A stretch of DNA of 64,000 nt from Reyranella sp. CPCC 100927 (GTDB taxonomy: Bacteria; Pseudomonadota; Alphaproteobacteria; Reyranellales; Reyranellaceae). Below are positions 8,895 through 19,347 of this stretch, one piece after another. The position numbers and the translations under genes were made by a program. Under the pieces are notes generated by a model, which searched no databases, was not told where the DNA came from, and was given only the letters and a program-made list of their open reading frames with translations. The stretch covers positions 248,001 through 312,000 of the forward strand of contig NZ_VOHA01000008.1 in NCBI RefSeq assembly GCF_007859315.1, written 5' to 3'. How positions within the stretch are numbered: position 1 is the first letter of the stretch; the number at the start of each line of letters is the position of its first letter.

Positions 8895-10268
8895 CTACCT
8901 CGCCTGGCTGATCCGGAAGATGTTGTCATCGACGGGCTCGGCACGCACGTTCTGAAACCGCCCGAGAATACCGCCATAGGCATCGATCCGTTCCTGCACC
9001 TTGGGCAGATCGATGTCGGGAAAGCGATGGCGTGTGTACGCCGCATTCGATTTGTGCTGCGGTCGGCTGGCATTGCGCCGCTTCTGCAGCCGGCGCCATT
9101 CGGCCGTTGCGTAGCCCGCCAGTCGGGTACCAAAACCGGGCAGCGCCGGACCATAGTGGCTCGCTTCGACGGTCTCGACAACGTCGGCCATGCGCTCCAC
9201 CGACAGCTTGCCGTCGGTCGCCGCCAGGTATCGCTGGAGGATCGCGCGACGTTGCTCGGCCTCTGCACCGTCAACCACGAAGCGGTCTTCCAGAATCGCA
9301 TCGACGGCGCCGAGCAGGCTCGCCTCGTCGAAGACCTCGTGACTGAGGCTGTTGGGCAATGTGAGGTCGAATGTGTCCGAGACAGCCGGACGGTACGCGA
9401 TGGGTCGCGCGCCCAGGACATAAGCCTCGATGCCGGTCGTGCAACCGTTGTGGATGACGGTTTGCGACGCCAGGAGCCAGGAGATGACGTTGCCCTCGTG
9501 CAGCACCTGAACATTGGGCGCGCCCTGAGCCGCACGCCGCCATGTCTCGTGGTTCTCGGAGGGATGCGGCCGCACGACGATGGTCGTGTCGGGATGGCGC
9601 GCCGCAAGAACCGGGACAAGCTTCTGAAACGCCCAGAAAATGCTGTAGCGGTGATAGGCCAGCCGCGTTGCCCAGTCGGCCCCCTCCGGCGGCGCATCGG
9701 GACGCTCGGGCGCCTTCATCGACGTCAGATTGGGGAAGAAATGGTTCAGGGTGCCGAAGTTGGTGTTGATGAGAACGAACCGCCCGAACCGCTGCCTCAG
9801 GGCATCGACATCCGCCGCGAAGAACGGGCGCAATTCAGGCCGCATCATGTCGACGCGCGGATTGCCGGTCTCGTAGATCGGCGTACCGGTGTAATCCGGC
9901 GACTCGCGCCAGGCCTCAGCATTGTCGGGCCCCCACGCCATCAGCGCGGTAGCCGCCTGGAACGCCGGCTGCGCAACACGCGCGGTGAGATAGGTCTGGT
10001 GCGTGAAGTAGACGAGCGCCTCTTCGTCCAGCGCCACGATGACGTGCCCCAGCCGTTTCAGGATACCGGAAATACGATTGCTGGAGTGACGCACATCCTT
10101 GCCGACATAGATGGAGCGTGGCAACCGCGCGATCGCCATGTGGATGTCGTTGCGCGAACCGACGATCGAGGCAAGCCCGCGCTCGGCCAGCACGCAGGCC
10201 AGCAGGAGCTTGGCGTCGAACTCACGCGACTGGCTCTCGCTCGGGATGATGACGTGTGCACGTGCCAT
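8895..10268 (-). CDS. Surface carbohydrate biosynthesis protein, capsule/glycosyltransferase-B-like fold
   Basis: A 457-residue protein of the group found beside nonulosonic-acid genes and annotated as surface carbohydrate biosynthesis proteins. The recognisable block is RPHPSENHETW near residues 233-243, followed by VIHNGCTTGIEAYVLG. This resembles the donor-binding half of capsule synthesis (KpsC/KpsS-like) and CDP-glycerol transferase-like proteins. No signal peptide or membrane segment is apparent, so it should act at the inner face of the membrane. It may be a glycosyltransferase that adds the locus-specific acidic sugar. Gaps of 5 and 7 bases to its neighbours place it in the operon. 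The precise reaction is unknown. Confidence 0.7.
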   Translation of the reverse strand: MARAHVIIPSESQSREFDAKLLLACVLAERGLASIVGSRNDIHMAIARLPRSIYVGKDVRHSSNRISGILKRLGHVIVALDEEALVYFTHQTYLTARVAQPAFQAATALMAWGPDNAEAWRESPDYTGTPIYETGNPRVDMMRPELRPFFAADVDALRQRFGRFVLINTNFGTLNHFFPNLTSMKAPERPDAPPEGADWATRLAYHRYSIFWAFQKLVPVLAARHPDTTIVVRPHPSENHETWRRAAQGAPNVQVLHEGNVISWLLASQTVIHNGCTTGIEAYVLGARPIAYRPAVSDTFDLTLPNSLSHEVFDEASLLGAVDAILEDRFVVDGAEAEQRRAILQRYLAATDGKLSVERMADVVETVEASHYGPALPGFGTRLAGYATAEWRRLQKRRNASRPQHKSNAAYTRHRFPDIDLPKVQERIDAYGGILGRFQNVRAEPVDDNIFRISQAR

Positions 10269-10273
10269 GGTCG

Positions 10274-11746
10274 TCAGAAGTCGAAATACACGAATTTCTT
10301 CGAGCTGCCCTGGCTCAGGGTGATGGCCAGCGCCCAGATCAGCGCGATCAGCGGCCAGAATACGGCCTGCGGCAGCCGGCGCGCCACGCGATGGATGGTA
10401 CGATGGTTATCCCAACGGTGGCTGGCAAGGAAGACCGCCAGCAGCGCGATCGGGAAAGCATGCAGCCGCAGTGTGGCTTCCCAGTCGCCCAGCGGCGCCG
10501 TGAACGGTCCCAGCGCCACCCGGACGGCGGTAGCCATGTCGGGCGCACGGAACGGCACCCAGACCCAGGTCACGAAGTGGAACGTGATCAGCAGCCACAA
10601 CCAGGCCGGAACCCGCTTGACGATGCCATGAAGCGGTGACCAGCGCACGGCATGCACCAGCGCAATGGCGCCGCCATGCAAGGCGCCCCACAGCACGAAC
10701 GTCCAGTTGGCGCCATGCCACAGGCCGCCCAGCAGCATGGTGACCATCAGGTTGAACAGCTGGCGCGGCCGGCCGCCGCGATTGCCGCCCAGGGGAATGT
10801 AGAGATAGTCGCGCAGCCAGGTGCTGAGCGTGATGTGCCAGCGGCGCCAGAAATCGACGATGGAGACCGCCGTATAGGGCTGCCGGAAGTTGGTGGGCAG
10901 CCGCACGCCGATCATCAGGGCCACGCCGATGGCCATGTCAGTGTAGCCGCTGAAGTCGCAATAGATCTGCAGCGAGAAGCCGTAGATCGCGAGCAGGTAG
11001 TCGACCGCCGTCAGTCCCGACGGGGTTTTGTAGACGTGGTCGACCACGTCGGCCAGCTGGTCGGCCAGCCCCAGCTTCTTGGCCAGGCCCAGGGTGAAGA
11101 CCGCCAGACCGAACACCAGTCGGCGACCGAACGCGCGCAGCGCCGGCCGCGGCTTGGCGAGCTGCGGCATCAGTTCGTGCGGCCGCAGGATGGGGCCCGC
11201 GATCAGGTGCGGGAAGAACAGCACCAGGCCGGCCAGCAGGCCCGCGCGGCGCTCGACCGGGTACTTGCGACGATAGACGTCGACGACGTAGGCAATGAGC
11301 GTAAAGGTGACGAAGCTGATACCCAGCGGCAGCGCGATGTTCAGCAGCTTGCCCGACCAGCCGAAGACCGGGCCCAGCACGTCGGCGTAAATGAAGTCGG
11401 TGTACTTCACGAACGCCAGCGGCAGCAGCAGCACCACGGTGATGGCGATCATGCGCCGCTTGCGATCCGGCGCCGCGGCGGCGGCCTCCATCCACAGCAC
11501 GCCGAAATAGGCGACCAGCATCAGGACATGCGGCAGCCAGATGTAGCGGTAGTTGATGCGCGAGATCAGCTCGAGGGGATCGAGTGTGAACGCCTTCTGG
11601 TCGGCGGGCAGGTAGGGATTCCACGCACCGTAGAAGATCGTGCTGCCGATGATGATCAACAGCAGGCGGTGCCGCGCCGGCACCGCAACGTGCAGCAGCA
11701 GGTAGATGACGAAGAAGGCGAAGAATTCGGGCGCGCTGAAGAGCAC
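10274..11746 (-). CDS. MBOAT family membrane-bound O-acyltransferase (AlgI-like)
   Basis: A 490-residue polytopic membrane protein with about ten hydrophobic segments. MBOAT hallmarks are QIYCDFSGYTDMAIG, FWRRWHITLSTWLRDYLYIPLGGNR, and GGLWHGANW with the invariant catalytic histidine at about residue 344. AlgI-type proteins pass acetyl groups across the inner membrane to a periplasmic acetyltransferase that decorates an exported polysaccharide. An SGNH-type partner is encoded at 12373-13335, which supports O-acetylation of the surface polymer. The start is a GTG with no obvious ribosome site. Confidence 0.9.
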   Translation of the reverse strand: MLFSAPEFFAFFVIYLLLHVAVPARHRLLLIIIGSTIFYGAWNPYLPADQKAFTLDPLELISRINYRYIWLPHVLMLVAYFGVLWMEAAAAAPDRKRRMIAITVVLLLPLAFVKYTDFIYADVLGPVFGWSGKLLNIALPLGISFVTFTLIAYVVDVYRRKYPVERRAGLLAGLVLFFPHLIAGPILRPHELMPQLAKPRPALRAFGRRLVFGLAVFTLGLAKKLGLADQLADVVDHVYKTPSGLTAVDYLLAIYGFSLQIYCDFSGYTDMAIGVALMIGVRLPTNFRQPYTAVSIVDFWRRWHITLSTWLRDYLYIPLGGNRGGRPRQLFNLMVTMLLGGLWHGANWTFVLWGALHGGAIALVHAVRWSPLHGIVKRVPAWLWLLITFHFVTWVWVPFRAPDMATAVRVALGPFTAPLGDWEATLRLHAFPIALLAVFLASHRWDNHRTIHRVARRLPQAVFWPLIALIWALAITLSQGSSKKFVYFDF

Positions 11747-11799
11747 GAGGCGGGTCCGATCGAGAGGGTCTTGCTAGGAACCCGAGCGCCCGGCCGCCG

Positions 11800-12357
11800 T
11801 CAAGAGCGTATCCGGGTCGCGCGGCGAATGGACTGCAGCTCCGCCAGCGCCTGCGGCAGCTCGTCGGCCTTGATGGCACAGGACACCACCACGCGTCCCT
11901 TGGGCGTTTCCCACAGGGCGAGGTACATGCGCACCGACTCGTGGTTCGGGCCGGCTTTGGGCGCGACGGTGAACTCGACACCCTTCACACCGTCCTGTTC
12001 GAAGACCTCGGTGCGCTCGATGGTGCTCCAGGCCTGGAACGGCGCCTTGATCACCTCCATCCATTCCGGTTTCGTCAGGCGCTCGTTGATGTCGGCCTGC
12101 GACAGCGACGCGTTCTGCGGCGCCTGCTTGTACGCCACCCCGCACACATTGCCGTCCGAGCCGGCGGCGGTGGGCTTGCCGGTGGTGCTCCTGACGGTGA
12201 CCACGATATCGTAGTTCGGCCGCGGCTTGCCGGCCGCCGCCTCGAACGGCGCCGGCGGCTCCACGGACAGCCCCGTCTCCTCATCGACGAAAGCCGCCGC
12301 CGGCACCGCGATGAAGGCTACCGCTGCGGCAAGCAGCGCCCGCGTCGATTTGTGCAT
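11800..12357 (-). CDS. Hypothetical exported protein of 185 residues
   Basis: The N-terminus is a classic signal peptide (hydrophobic residues 5-22 ending in VPAAAF), so the product is periplasmic or outer. The mature part, about 160 residues, has two cysteines (GNVCGVAY and VVVSCAIK) that could form a disulfide bond, and ends RRATRIRS. No family is recognised. It lies between the acyltransferase and SGNH genes on the same strand, 15 bases after the latter, so it is probably part of the same transcription unit and may assist export or acetylation of the polymer; that role is a guess from position. Confidence 0.65.
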   Translation of the reverse strand: MHKSTRALLAAAVAFIAVPAAAFVDEETGLSVEPPAPFEAAAGKPRPNYDIVVTVRSTTGKPTAAGSDGNVCGVAYKQAPQNASLSQADINERLTKPEWMEVIKAPFQAWSTIERTEVFEQDGVKGVEFTVAPKAGPNHESVRMYLALWETPKGRVVVSCAIKADELPQALAELQSIRRATRIRS

Positions 12358-12372
12358 GGTTCAACTCTCCGT

Positions 12373-13335
12373 TCAGCGCGGCAGCTGCAGCGCCGGAAAC
12401 AGCGCGTCCGCCATCAGCTTGTGGCCGAGCCCGTTGGGATGCGGATCACCCGGCATCGACCACAGTTCCTCGGGCTTCAGGTTGCGCATTGACGGCAGCA
12501 GATCGACGTAACGGAACCCGTCCTCCGCCGCGATGGTCTTCACCCGGTCATGGATGAAGTCGAACTTGTAGTCGACCAGGTCGTGCACATCGGGGGTCAT
12601 GGCGAGGTAGACCCGGATGCCCTTGGTCGCCGCGTAATCCTTGAGCTTCTTCAGCGCCGCCAGCATGGCCTGGTAGCCGGGCTGCGTCGGCTCGTAGACC
12701 TCCTTGTAGTGATCGACCAGGCTCTTCTCGCTCGACTTGCCGAACAGGCGCGAGCCCGCGATCCACAAGGTGACGGCGAGCTGGCTGTTGCGCAGGAACC
12801 AGTTGCCACCGCCGGCATCGAGTTTCTCGGCGTCGCGGACGAAATAGTGCACCACGATGTCGGTCGGCTGCGTGGCCGTCAGCTCGGTCAGGAAGCGCTG
12901 CACGTAGCGTTCGGCGTTATAGTTGCCGATGCCGGCGTTCATCACGACGACCTTGTCGCCCTGCGCCTTGAACTTCTCCTCCAGCCGCGCTTCCACCGTC
13001 TCCTTTTCCGGCACGCCCCAGCCCAGGGTCACCGAGCTGCCGAGGAACAGGATCCGGCGCTGGCCCGGCTCGACCGGTGGCGTCGGCCCGCCACGCAACC
13101 CCAGCTCGTTGGTGCGGATCTCGACGGATTGCAGCGTTGCCTGCTTGGACCGCTGATGGTCATGACCCAGCACCGGATCATCGGACCGTTTCTTCAGCTC
13201 CAGCGCATAGCGCCACATCTCGATGTCGTAATTGCGCATGTCGGCGTTCTTGAAACGCAACGCGGCCTCGCCGACGCCCAGCGCTATCAGCACCGATATC
13301 GCGAACATGACGATGGATGACAGGATGTTCTTCAC
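12373..13335 (-). CDS. SGNH/GDSL hydrolase-type protein, putative periplasmic O-acetyltransferase partner
   Basis: A 320-residue protein with an N-terminal membrane anchor or uncleaved signal (residues 5-22). The SGNH-type elements are GSSVTLGW with the nucleophile at about Ser101 and MPGDPHPNGLGH with Asp297 and His299 near the C-terminus. It lies close to an AlgI-like MBOAT gene, the usual partner of SGNH acetyltransferases of the AlgX/PatB kind. The proposed job is transfer or removal of acetyl groups on the exported glycan. The start is a GTG codon. An esterase acting on other substrates cannot be excluded. Confidence 0.75.
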   Translation of the reverse strand: MKNILSSIVMFAISVLIALGVGEAALRFKNADMRNYDIEMWRYALELKKRSDDPVLGHDHQRSKQATLQSVEIRTNELGLRGGPTPPVEPGQRRILFLGSSVTLGWGVPEKETVEARLEEKFKAQGDKVVVMNAGIGNYNAERYVQRFLTELTATQPTDIVVHYFVRDAEKLDAGGGNWFLRNSQLAVTLWIAGSRLFGKSSEKSLVDHYKEVYEPTQPGYQAMLAALKKLKDYAATKGIRVYLAMTPDVHDLVDYKFDFIHDRVKTIAAEDGFRYVDLLPSMRNLKPEELWSMPGDPHPNGLGHKLMADALFPALQLPR

Positions 13336-13359
13336 GATGGTGAATCCGAGGGGTGGACG

Positions 13360-14522
13360 TCAGATATCGTAGGCCAGCCGCTTGTCGATCTGCGGCGTGG
13401 CCGTGGCCAGGGCGGCCGCGATCTTTTCGCCGGCATGGCCGTCGCCATAGAGCGTGTCGGGCGCATAGTGGCCGACCTTCATCTGGCGGCGGATGGCGGC
13501 GAGAATCTCGTCGGCATCGTAATTCACGTCCTGCACGTTGGCGCCGCGGTCGCGGCCGGACTGGCGGCTGCCGATGTTGACGGCCGGCGCGCCGAGCCAG
13601 GCGCTTTCGCGGATCGCCACGCTGGAGTTGCCTACGATGCAATGGCACCGCTGCAGCAGGCGGATGAAATCCTCCGGCGGCACGTTCTGGATAAAGCCCA
13701 CCCTAGGCAGCCGGCCCTCGTCGCGCCACGCGCGCAGAGTCTGCGAGACGCCATCCGAGCCGGCGTCGAGGTTGGGCCAGAACCACAGGGCCGGCAGGCC
13801 CGAGGCCGCGACAGCCTCAGCCGTCCGCGCGATCTGGGTCGGGCCGTCACCGTGCTCGTTGGTGACGGAATGCTGCGACACGATCAGGAAGCCGTGGCCC
13901 AGATCGAGACCGGTGCGATCGCCCAATTGCCGCACCAGCGCGTCGGCCAGCGACGGATCCGCGATGGCCTCGCGCGCCACGTCGATCGACGGACAGCCGG
14001 TGACGATGACCCGGCTGGCACGCTCACCCATGCGCACGACACGCTCCTGGGCCTTCTCATTGGCCACCAGATGCAGGTCGGCCAGCTTGGTGACGGCGTG
14101 GCGTACCTTCTCGTCGATATTGCCGGTGACCTCGCCGCCCTGCACATGCGCCAGCGGGATGTTCATGTAGGCGGCGGCAACCGCGGTCGCCATGGTCTCG
14201 AAGCGATCGGCCACGCTCACCACCCAGTCGGGCTTCAGCGCATCGAAGGCGGTCGCCATTTCGCTGAGCCCGATGCCGGTCGAGCGCGCCTGCGCCACCA
14301 AGGTACCGCTCTCGCCGCCCATCTCGACACGGCGATCGATGCGGAAGCCCTCGGCCTCCATGACGTCGACGACGTTGCCGTACTTGTCCGACAGCGCCGA
14401 GGCGGCGGCGATCAGCTGCAGGTCGAGGTCGTCGCGCGCCCGGATCGCCATCAACGCCGAGCGGATGCGGGAGTAGCTCGGACGGGCCGTGACGGCGACG
14501 CAGATCTTGCGGCGCGGCGTAC

Positions 14523-14526
<4 letters not shown>
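13360..14526 (-). CDS. neuC: UDP-N-acetylglucosamine 2-epimerase, hydrolysing (NeuC type)
   Basis: A 388-residue enzyme expected to convert UDP-GlcNAc, or a diamino-trideoxy derivative, to the free 2-epimer plus UDP, the first committed step to sialic-like sugars. Visible signatures are TARPSYSRI at the start, VSVADRFETMA, HVQGGEVTGNIDE, VTGCPSIDVA, and NSSVAIRESAWLGAPAVNIGSRQ, in the order of the hydrolysing 2-epimerases. The GTG start overlaps the neuB stop codon (GTGA), so the two are translationally coupled. Whether the substrate leads to N-acetylneuraminic, legionaminic or another nonulosonic acid is not decided by the sequence. Confidence 0.88.
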
Positions 14527-15584
<1,058 letters not shown>

Positions 15585-15649
15585 AATACCTTGATTCAGC
15601 TTACATTTCTGCGCCCTACAGGGACTTTACGGCAGAAAGCGGGCGCAAC

Positions 15650-16705
15650 CTAGCCGCCGCTGCCGGGCAAGTCAAAGCGGCTGCCCCACAGGGCCTGCAG
15701 GTCCGACCGCTGCCGGTCGGCACCCGACGGCAGCGGCGCGCCCTTGTCGGCGATCCAGTCGGCGACGTCGCCATGCAGGACCGCGCCGTCGAGGTCGCGC
15801 AGCAACATGTGATAACCCTTGGCGTAGAAGGCGAGCCGCGACTCCGGGTTGCGCGGCAGCCGCGCAATCACCTCGCGCATGGGCCCTTCCGGCACGATCC
15901 GGTCCCTGAGCCCATACAGCAGCAGGTACGGCGTGGGAATCCGGGGCGCCGCCTGCTTGGCGGCATCCATCAGGTCGACCAGCCCCCACACCAGGTCGGT
16001 GCGAGGATAGCGCAGCACCTTGGGATCCTTGGAGAACTTCTCCAGCATCTTCTGATTGTCGGAAGGCTGGAAGTCGATCGAGGACGGCCCCACGGGGTGC
16101 CATGGTGCGATATGGGACATCGCCCACAGCGCGCCGCGGGCAACGCCACCGATCGTGTCACGCGACCGCACCGCCGGGCCGATCAGGATCGTGCCGGCGG
16201 GCATCGGCGCCAACGCAGGGTTGTCGGCCAGCCGCCCCAGAGCCGCCAAAGCCACTGCGCCACCCATACTCTCGCCGGCGAGATAGATCGGTGTGCCGGG
16301 ATGGCGCGCGGCCACCAGGCGCAGCGCCACCAGTGCATCGTCGACCATGGTGTCGACGCCGGCCCAGCGGCCACGATGGGGCGCATCACCGAAGCCGCGC
16401 TGGTCATAGGCATAGGTCTCGATGCCGCGCGCTGCCCAGGTTTCCCCGGGCTCCTCGAAGGCGCCGGAGTAGTCGCCGAAACCATGCAGCGCCAGGATGA
16501 CGGCCCGCGGTTTCCCCGCGCCTTCGACGCGGGCAGACCAGTGCCGCAGCGGCAACTGGGCACCATCGGCCGCAACGATGCGTGCCGGCTCGAGCGTCGG
16601 TGCGACCACGGCGGGACCGGACGGGACGACGACCGGCGCGCAATACGTCAGCGCCGGCAGCAGCGACAGCAGAAGGAGGGCCAGGACAGGGCGAAACCGA
16701 ACCAT
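15650..16705 (-). CDS. Exported alpha/beta hydrolase, lysophospholipase (monoglyceride lipase) type
   Basis: A 351-residue protein with an N-terminal signal peptide of 20-odd residues ending near LTYCAP, which is also an imperfect lipobox. The serine-aminopeptidase/lysophospholipase-like core shows HGFGDYSG at residues 74-81, the nucleophile elbow GESMGG (Ser146), GLRDRIVP (acid) and KGYHMLL (histidine). It likely cleaves acyl esters of glycerol or phospholipids in the periplasm. The open frame runs on upstream to 16954, but the ATG at 16705 starts the signal peptide. The gene is divergent from the zinc-finger gene and separated from neuB by 65 bases. Confidence 0.8.
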   Translation of the reverse strand: MVRFRPVLALLLLSLLPALTYCAPVVVPSGPAVVAPTLEPARIVAADGAQLPLRHWSARVEGAGKPRAVILALHGFGDYSGAFEEPGETWAARGIETYAYDQRGFGDAPHRGRWAGVDTMVDDALVALRLVAARHPGTPIYLAGESMGGAVALAALGRLADNPALAPMPAGTILIGPAVRSRDTIGGVARGALWAMSHIAPWHPVGPSSIDFQPSDNQKMLEKFSKDPKVLRYPRTDLVWGLVDLMDAAKQAAPRIPTPYLLLYGLRDRIVPEGPMREVIARLPRNPESRLAFYAKGYHMLLRDLDGAVLHGDVADWIADKGAPLPSGADRQRSDLQALWGSRFDLPGSGG

Positions 16706-16880
16706 GTGACGACCTTTATACCGCAGGGACCGCGCTGCGGCTTTACGGTTTATCGGGCGCTTTGCCGCAAGCACCCCGTGCGCCAAGCGTTGTTTGCAAG
16801 CAATAACAACAACTTGTCGCCCATCGAAGTGGCGCTTGGACCACTCGCCGGACGCAGGACACCTGCGTCGCGCAGCGCTG

Positions 16881-16908
16881 TTGATCGATCGGCTGCCGTC
16901 GCTATGAT
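16881..16908 (+). promoter_or_regulatory. Candidate sigma70-type promoter of the zinc-finger gene
   Basis: TTGATC at 16881-16886 and TATGAT at 16903-16908 are 16 bases apart, 33 bases before the ATG at 16941. The gap between the divergent genes is otherwise without recognised signals. Found by eye. Confidence 0.4.
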
Positions 16909-16940
16909 CCGCCGCCTGCCGTCCGGGGAGAAAGCCACGC

Positions 16941-17129
16941 ATGACCACGACCACGCCGCTGGAAACGATCGAAGTCGAAACCGACCGTGTCGGCTGCGAC
17001 GGCGGCGGCGGCGCGCTGGGCCATCCACGGGTCTATCTCAGCCTGGTGAAGGAGGGCTTCGTCGACTGCCCCTACTGCGGCCGACACTACGTGCTCAAGG
17101 AAGGCGCCCACGTCGGCCACGGCCACTGA
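16941..17129 (+). CDS. CHCC zinc-finger protein (NDUFS6-like)
   Basis: A 62-residue protein with the four metal ligands Cys19, His28, Cys43 and Cys46 in the order of the zf-CHCC family ([22 protein letters not shown]). In alphaproteobacteria and mitochondria this small zinc protein is an accessory subunit of respiratory complex I. The length is usual for the bacterial form. It stands alone with its own candidate promoter. The C-terminal HVGHGH tail is histidine-rich. Confidence 0.85.
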   Translation: MTTTTPLETIEVETDRVGCDGGGGALGHPRVYLSLVKEGFVDCPYCGRHYVLKEGAHVGHGH

Positions 17130-17206
17130 CCGCGCTGCGAAACCCACAGTGATTGCTGTCGGTCGCCGGGTGCGCCAGCATCGCCTCCATCACGATGGAG
17201 GACCCG

Positions 17207-17665
17207 ATGCGCACCCTCGGCGAGGGCATGTACTACACCGACCTGAAAGTCGGTGACCGCTTCAAGACCAACGGCCGCACGATCTTCGAGGCCGACCTGA
17301 TCAATTTCATCTGCTGCACCGGCATGCAGGAGGGATTGTTCAACAACCTCGAATATATCGACACCCACTCGCCGACCAAGCAGCGCCTGGTGCCGGGTGC
17401 ACTGGTCTACAGCTTCGCCGAGGGCTTGTTGATTCCGGTTTCGATCCAGGGCACCGGCATGGCGTTCCTGGGCATGACGCTCGATATCAAGGCGCCGACC
17501 TTCGTCAACGACACCATCCATGTCGAATGCGAGGTGACCGAGGTGCGACCGACCTCGAAGGATCCCGCGCGCGGCCTGGTGCGCACCATCAATCAGGTGA
17601 AGAACCAGAAGGGTCAGACCGTGCTCACGTACGATCCGCTGCGCATGATGCGCGGCCGCGTCTGA
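17207..17665 (+). CDS. MaoC-like hotdog-fold dehydratase
   Basis: A 152-residue protein that looks like a single MaoC-type hotdog domain: YYTDLKVGDRF near the start, then TIFEADLINF, and VPGALVYSFAEGLL in the long central helix. Enzymes of this kind hydrate or dehydrate enoyl-CoA thioesters. Three in-frame starts exist (17153, 17195, 17207); the ATG at 17207 has GGAGG just upstream at 17197-17201. It is followed after 25 bases by an enoyl-CoA hydratase-like gene and then a PhyH gene, so a small acyl-CoA operon is likely. The exact acyl substrate is unknown. Confidence 0.75.
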   Translation: MRTLGEGMYYTDLKVGDRFKTNGRTIFEADLINFICCTGMQEGLFNNLEYIDTHSPTKQRLVPGALVYSFAEGLLIPVSIQGTGMAFLGMTLDIKAPTFVNDTIHVECEVTEVRPTSKDPARGLVRTINQVKNQKGQTVLTYDPLRMMRGRV

Positions 17666-17690
17666 GATCGGCCAACGCACGGAGACTTTC

Positions 17691-18467
17691 ATGTCCAAGG
17701 TCCTGATCGACCGCGACGGCGCCATCACCATCGTCACCATCAACCGCTTTGCCGCGGCGCGTAACGCCGTCGACCCCGAGACCGCGATCCTGCTGCGCGA
17801 GGCCTTCACCGCGTTCGACCAGGACGAGTCGCAGTCGGTGGCGATTCTGACGGGGGCCGATGGCGCCTTCTGCGCCGGCTATGATCTGAAGGCCACCGCA
17901 TCCGGCGGCGGCGTCGCGGTCTACGAACCCGAGGGCGTCGGCCCGATGGGCCCCTCCCGCCTGCTGCTGTCCAAGCCGGTGATCGGGGCGATCGAAGGCT
18001 ACGCGGTGGCTGGCGGCCTGGAGCTGGCGTTGTGGTGCGACCTGCGCGTGGCATCGGAGACGGCGAAGTTCGGCGTCTTCTGCCGTCGCTGGGGCGTGCC
18101 GCTGGTCGACGGTGGCACGGTGCGCCTGCCGCGCCTGATCGGCCATAGCCGTGCACTTGATATGATCCTGACCGGCCGCGAGGTGGGCGCCCGCGAAGCG
18201 TTCGACTGGGGGCTGGCCAACCGCCTGACGCCGGCCGGACAGGCACTGACCGAAGCGAAGGCACTCGCCGACGTGCTGACCAAGTTCCCGCAGACCTGCC
18301 TGCGCAGCGACCGCCTGTCATCCTACGAACAATGGGGCCTGGATATCGACGTGGCCCTGAAGAACGAGGGACGGCGCGGCCTGCCGGCGCTGACACAGGA
18401 AGCCCGCCGCGGCGCCTCCCGCTTCGCCGAGGGCAAAGGGCGCGGCGGCGATTTCGGCAACATCTAG
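17691..18467 (+). CDS. Enoyl-CoA hydratase/isomerase family (crotonase) protein
   Basis: A 258-residue crotonase. SKPVIGAIEGYAVAGG carries the oxyanion-hole glycine, and GGLELALWCDL keeps the first hydratase glutamate. The second catalytic glutamate position, normally FGQPE, reads FGVFCRR, so hydratase chemistry may be altered. RLPRLIGHSRALDM and the C-terminal helices are typical. A GGAGA ribosome site precedes the ATG. It lies between the MaoC-like and PhyH genes. It resembles the two crotonases at 30544 and 31438, which share the FGVF-type loop, so the three are probably paralogues. Confidence 0.85.
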   Translation: MSKVLIDRDGAITIVTINRFAAARNAVDPETAILLREAFTAFDQDESQSVAILTGADGAFCAGYDLKATASGGGVAVYEPEGVGPMGPSRLLLSKPVIGAIEGYAVAGGLELALWCDLRVASETAKFGVFCRRWGVPLVDGGTVRLPRLIGHSRALDMILTGREVGAREAFDWGLANRLTPAGQALTEAKALADVLTKFPQTCLRSDRLSSYEQWGLDIDVALKNEGRRGLPALTQEARRGASRFAEGKGRGGDFGNI

Positions 18468-18484
18468 CACTGCGATCACTGACC

Positions 18485-19315
18485 ATGAGCCACGACGCCA
18501 CCTTGCCGCTGACTGACGCCGACGTCGCCCGCTACCAGGAGGACGGCGCGATCTGCATCCGCCAAGCCTTCGCACGGGACTGGATCGAGCGTCTGGGCGC
18601 GGCGATCGATGCCGACATGAAGACGCCGGGCCCGATGGTGCGCATCAACACGCCGGCGGGAAAACCGGGGCTGTTCTTTGTCGACTTCCAGCTGTGGCAG
18701 CGCCACGACGCCTGTCGCGATTTCGCCTTTACATCGCCAGCCGCCGACATTGCCGCCCGGCTGATGGGATCGCACGAGGTCGTCTACTACCACGACCATC
18801 TGCTGGTGAAAGAGCCGGACACCGAGGAACGCACACCCTGGCACCACGACCAGCCCTACTACCCGATCGACGGGCAGCAGATCGTGTCGCTGTGGCTGCC
18901 GCTCGATGCCGTGTCGCGCGACGTCTGTGTCGAGTACGTGCGCGGCTCGCATCGCTGGGGCCGGTGGTTCGCACCCAAGTTCTTCCGCCAGGGCGGCGTT
19001 GATCTGCAGGTCCAGGACGCGCGCTTCGAGGCCGTGCCCGACATCGACGCCGAGCGCGGCAAGCACACGTTCCTGGCATGGGACATGGAACCAGGCGACG
19101 TGATCGCGTTCCATGCGCTGACCCTGCACGGCGCACCCGGCAACCGCTCCTCGTCGCGACGCCGGCGGGCGTGGGCGACGCGCTGGTGCGGCGAGGACGC
19201 CCGCTACGCCACGCGCGTCGGCCAGATCTCGCCGCCGCTCGAGGGCCATGGCCTGGAACCGGGCGACAAGCTTGCCTGCGATCTCTTCCCACGCGTGCGA
19301 CCGATCGCACCCTAG
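18485..19315 (+). CDS. Phytanoyl-CoA dioxygenase (PhyH) family protein
   Basis: A 276-residue Fe(II)/2-oxoglutarate oxygenase. The iron triad is visible as His120 and Asp122 in WHHDQPYY and a distal histidine at about residue 215 in TLHGAPGN, followed by an arginine-rich block where 2-oxoglutarate is bound. PhyH enzymes hydroxylate branched acyl-CoAs or other small molecules. The ATG at 18485 lies 18 bases after the crotonase stop. A longer in-frame extension reaching back into that gene is rejected. The substrate is not shown by the sequence; an acyl-CoA is suggested by the neighbours. Confidence 0.82.
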   Translation: MSHDATLPLTDADVARYQEDGAICIRQAFARDWIERLGAAIDADMKTPGPMVRINTPAGKPGLFFVDFQLWQRHDACRDFAFTSPAADIAARLMGSHEVVYYHDHLLVKEPDTEERTPWHHDQPYYPIDGQQIVSLWLPLDAVSRDVCVEYVRGSHRWGRWFAPKFFRQGGVDLQVQDARFEAVPDIDAERGKHTFLAWDMEPGDVIAFHALTLHGAPGNRSSSRRRRAWATRWCGEDARYATRVGQISPPLEGHGLEPGDKLACDLFPRVRPIAP

Positions 19316-19347
19316 TATCGGCTATCGCTGGAGTGTGACTCAGGATC

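Noticed and set aside
16706-16954. N-terminal extension of the alpha/beta hydrolase gene
   Set aside because: The signal peptide and family similarity start at 16705; the extension covers the likely promoter of the divergent gene.
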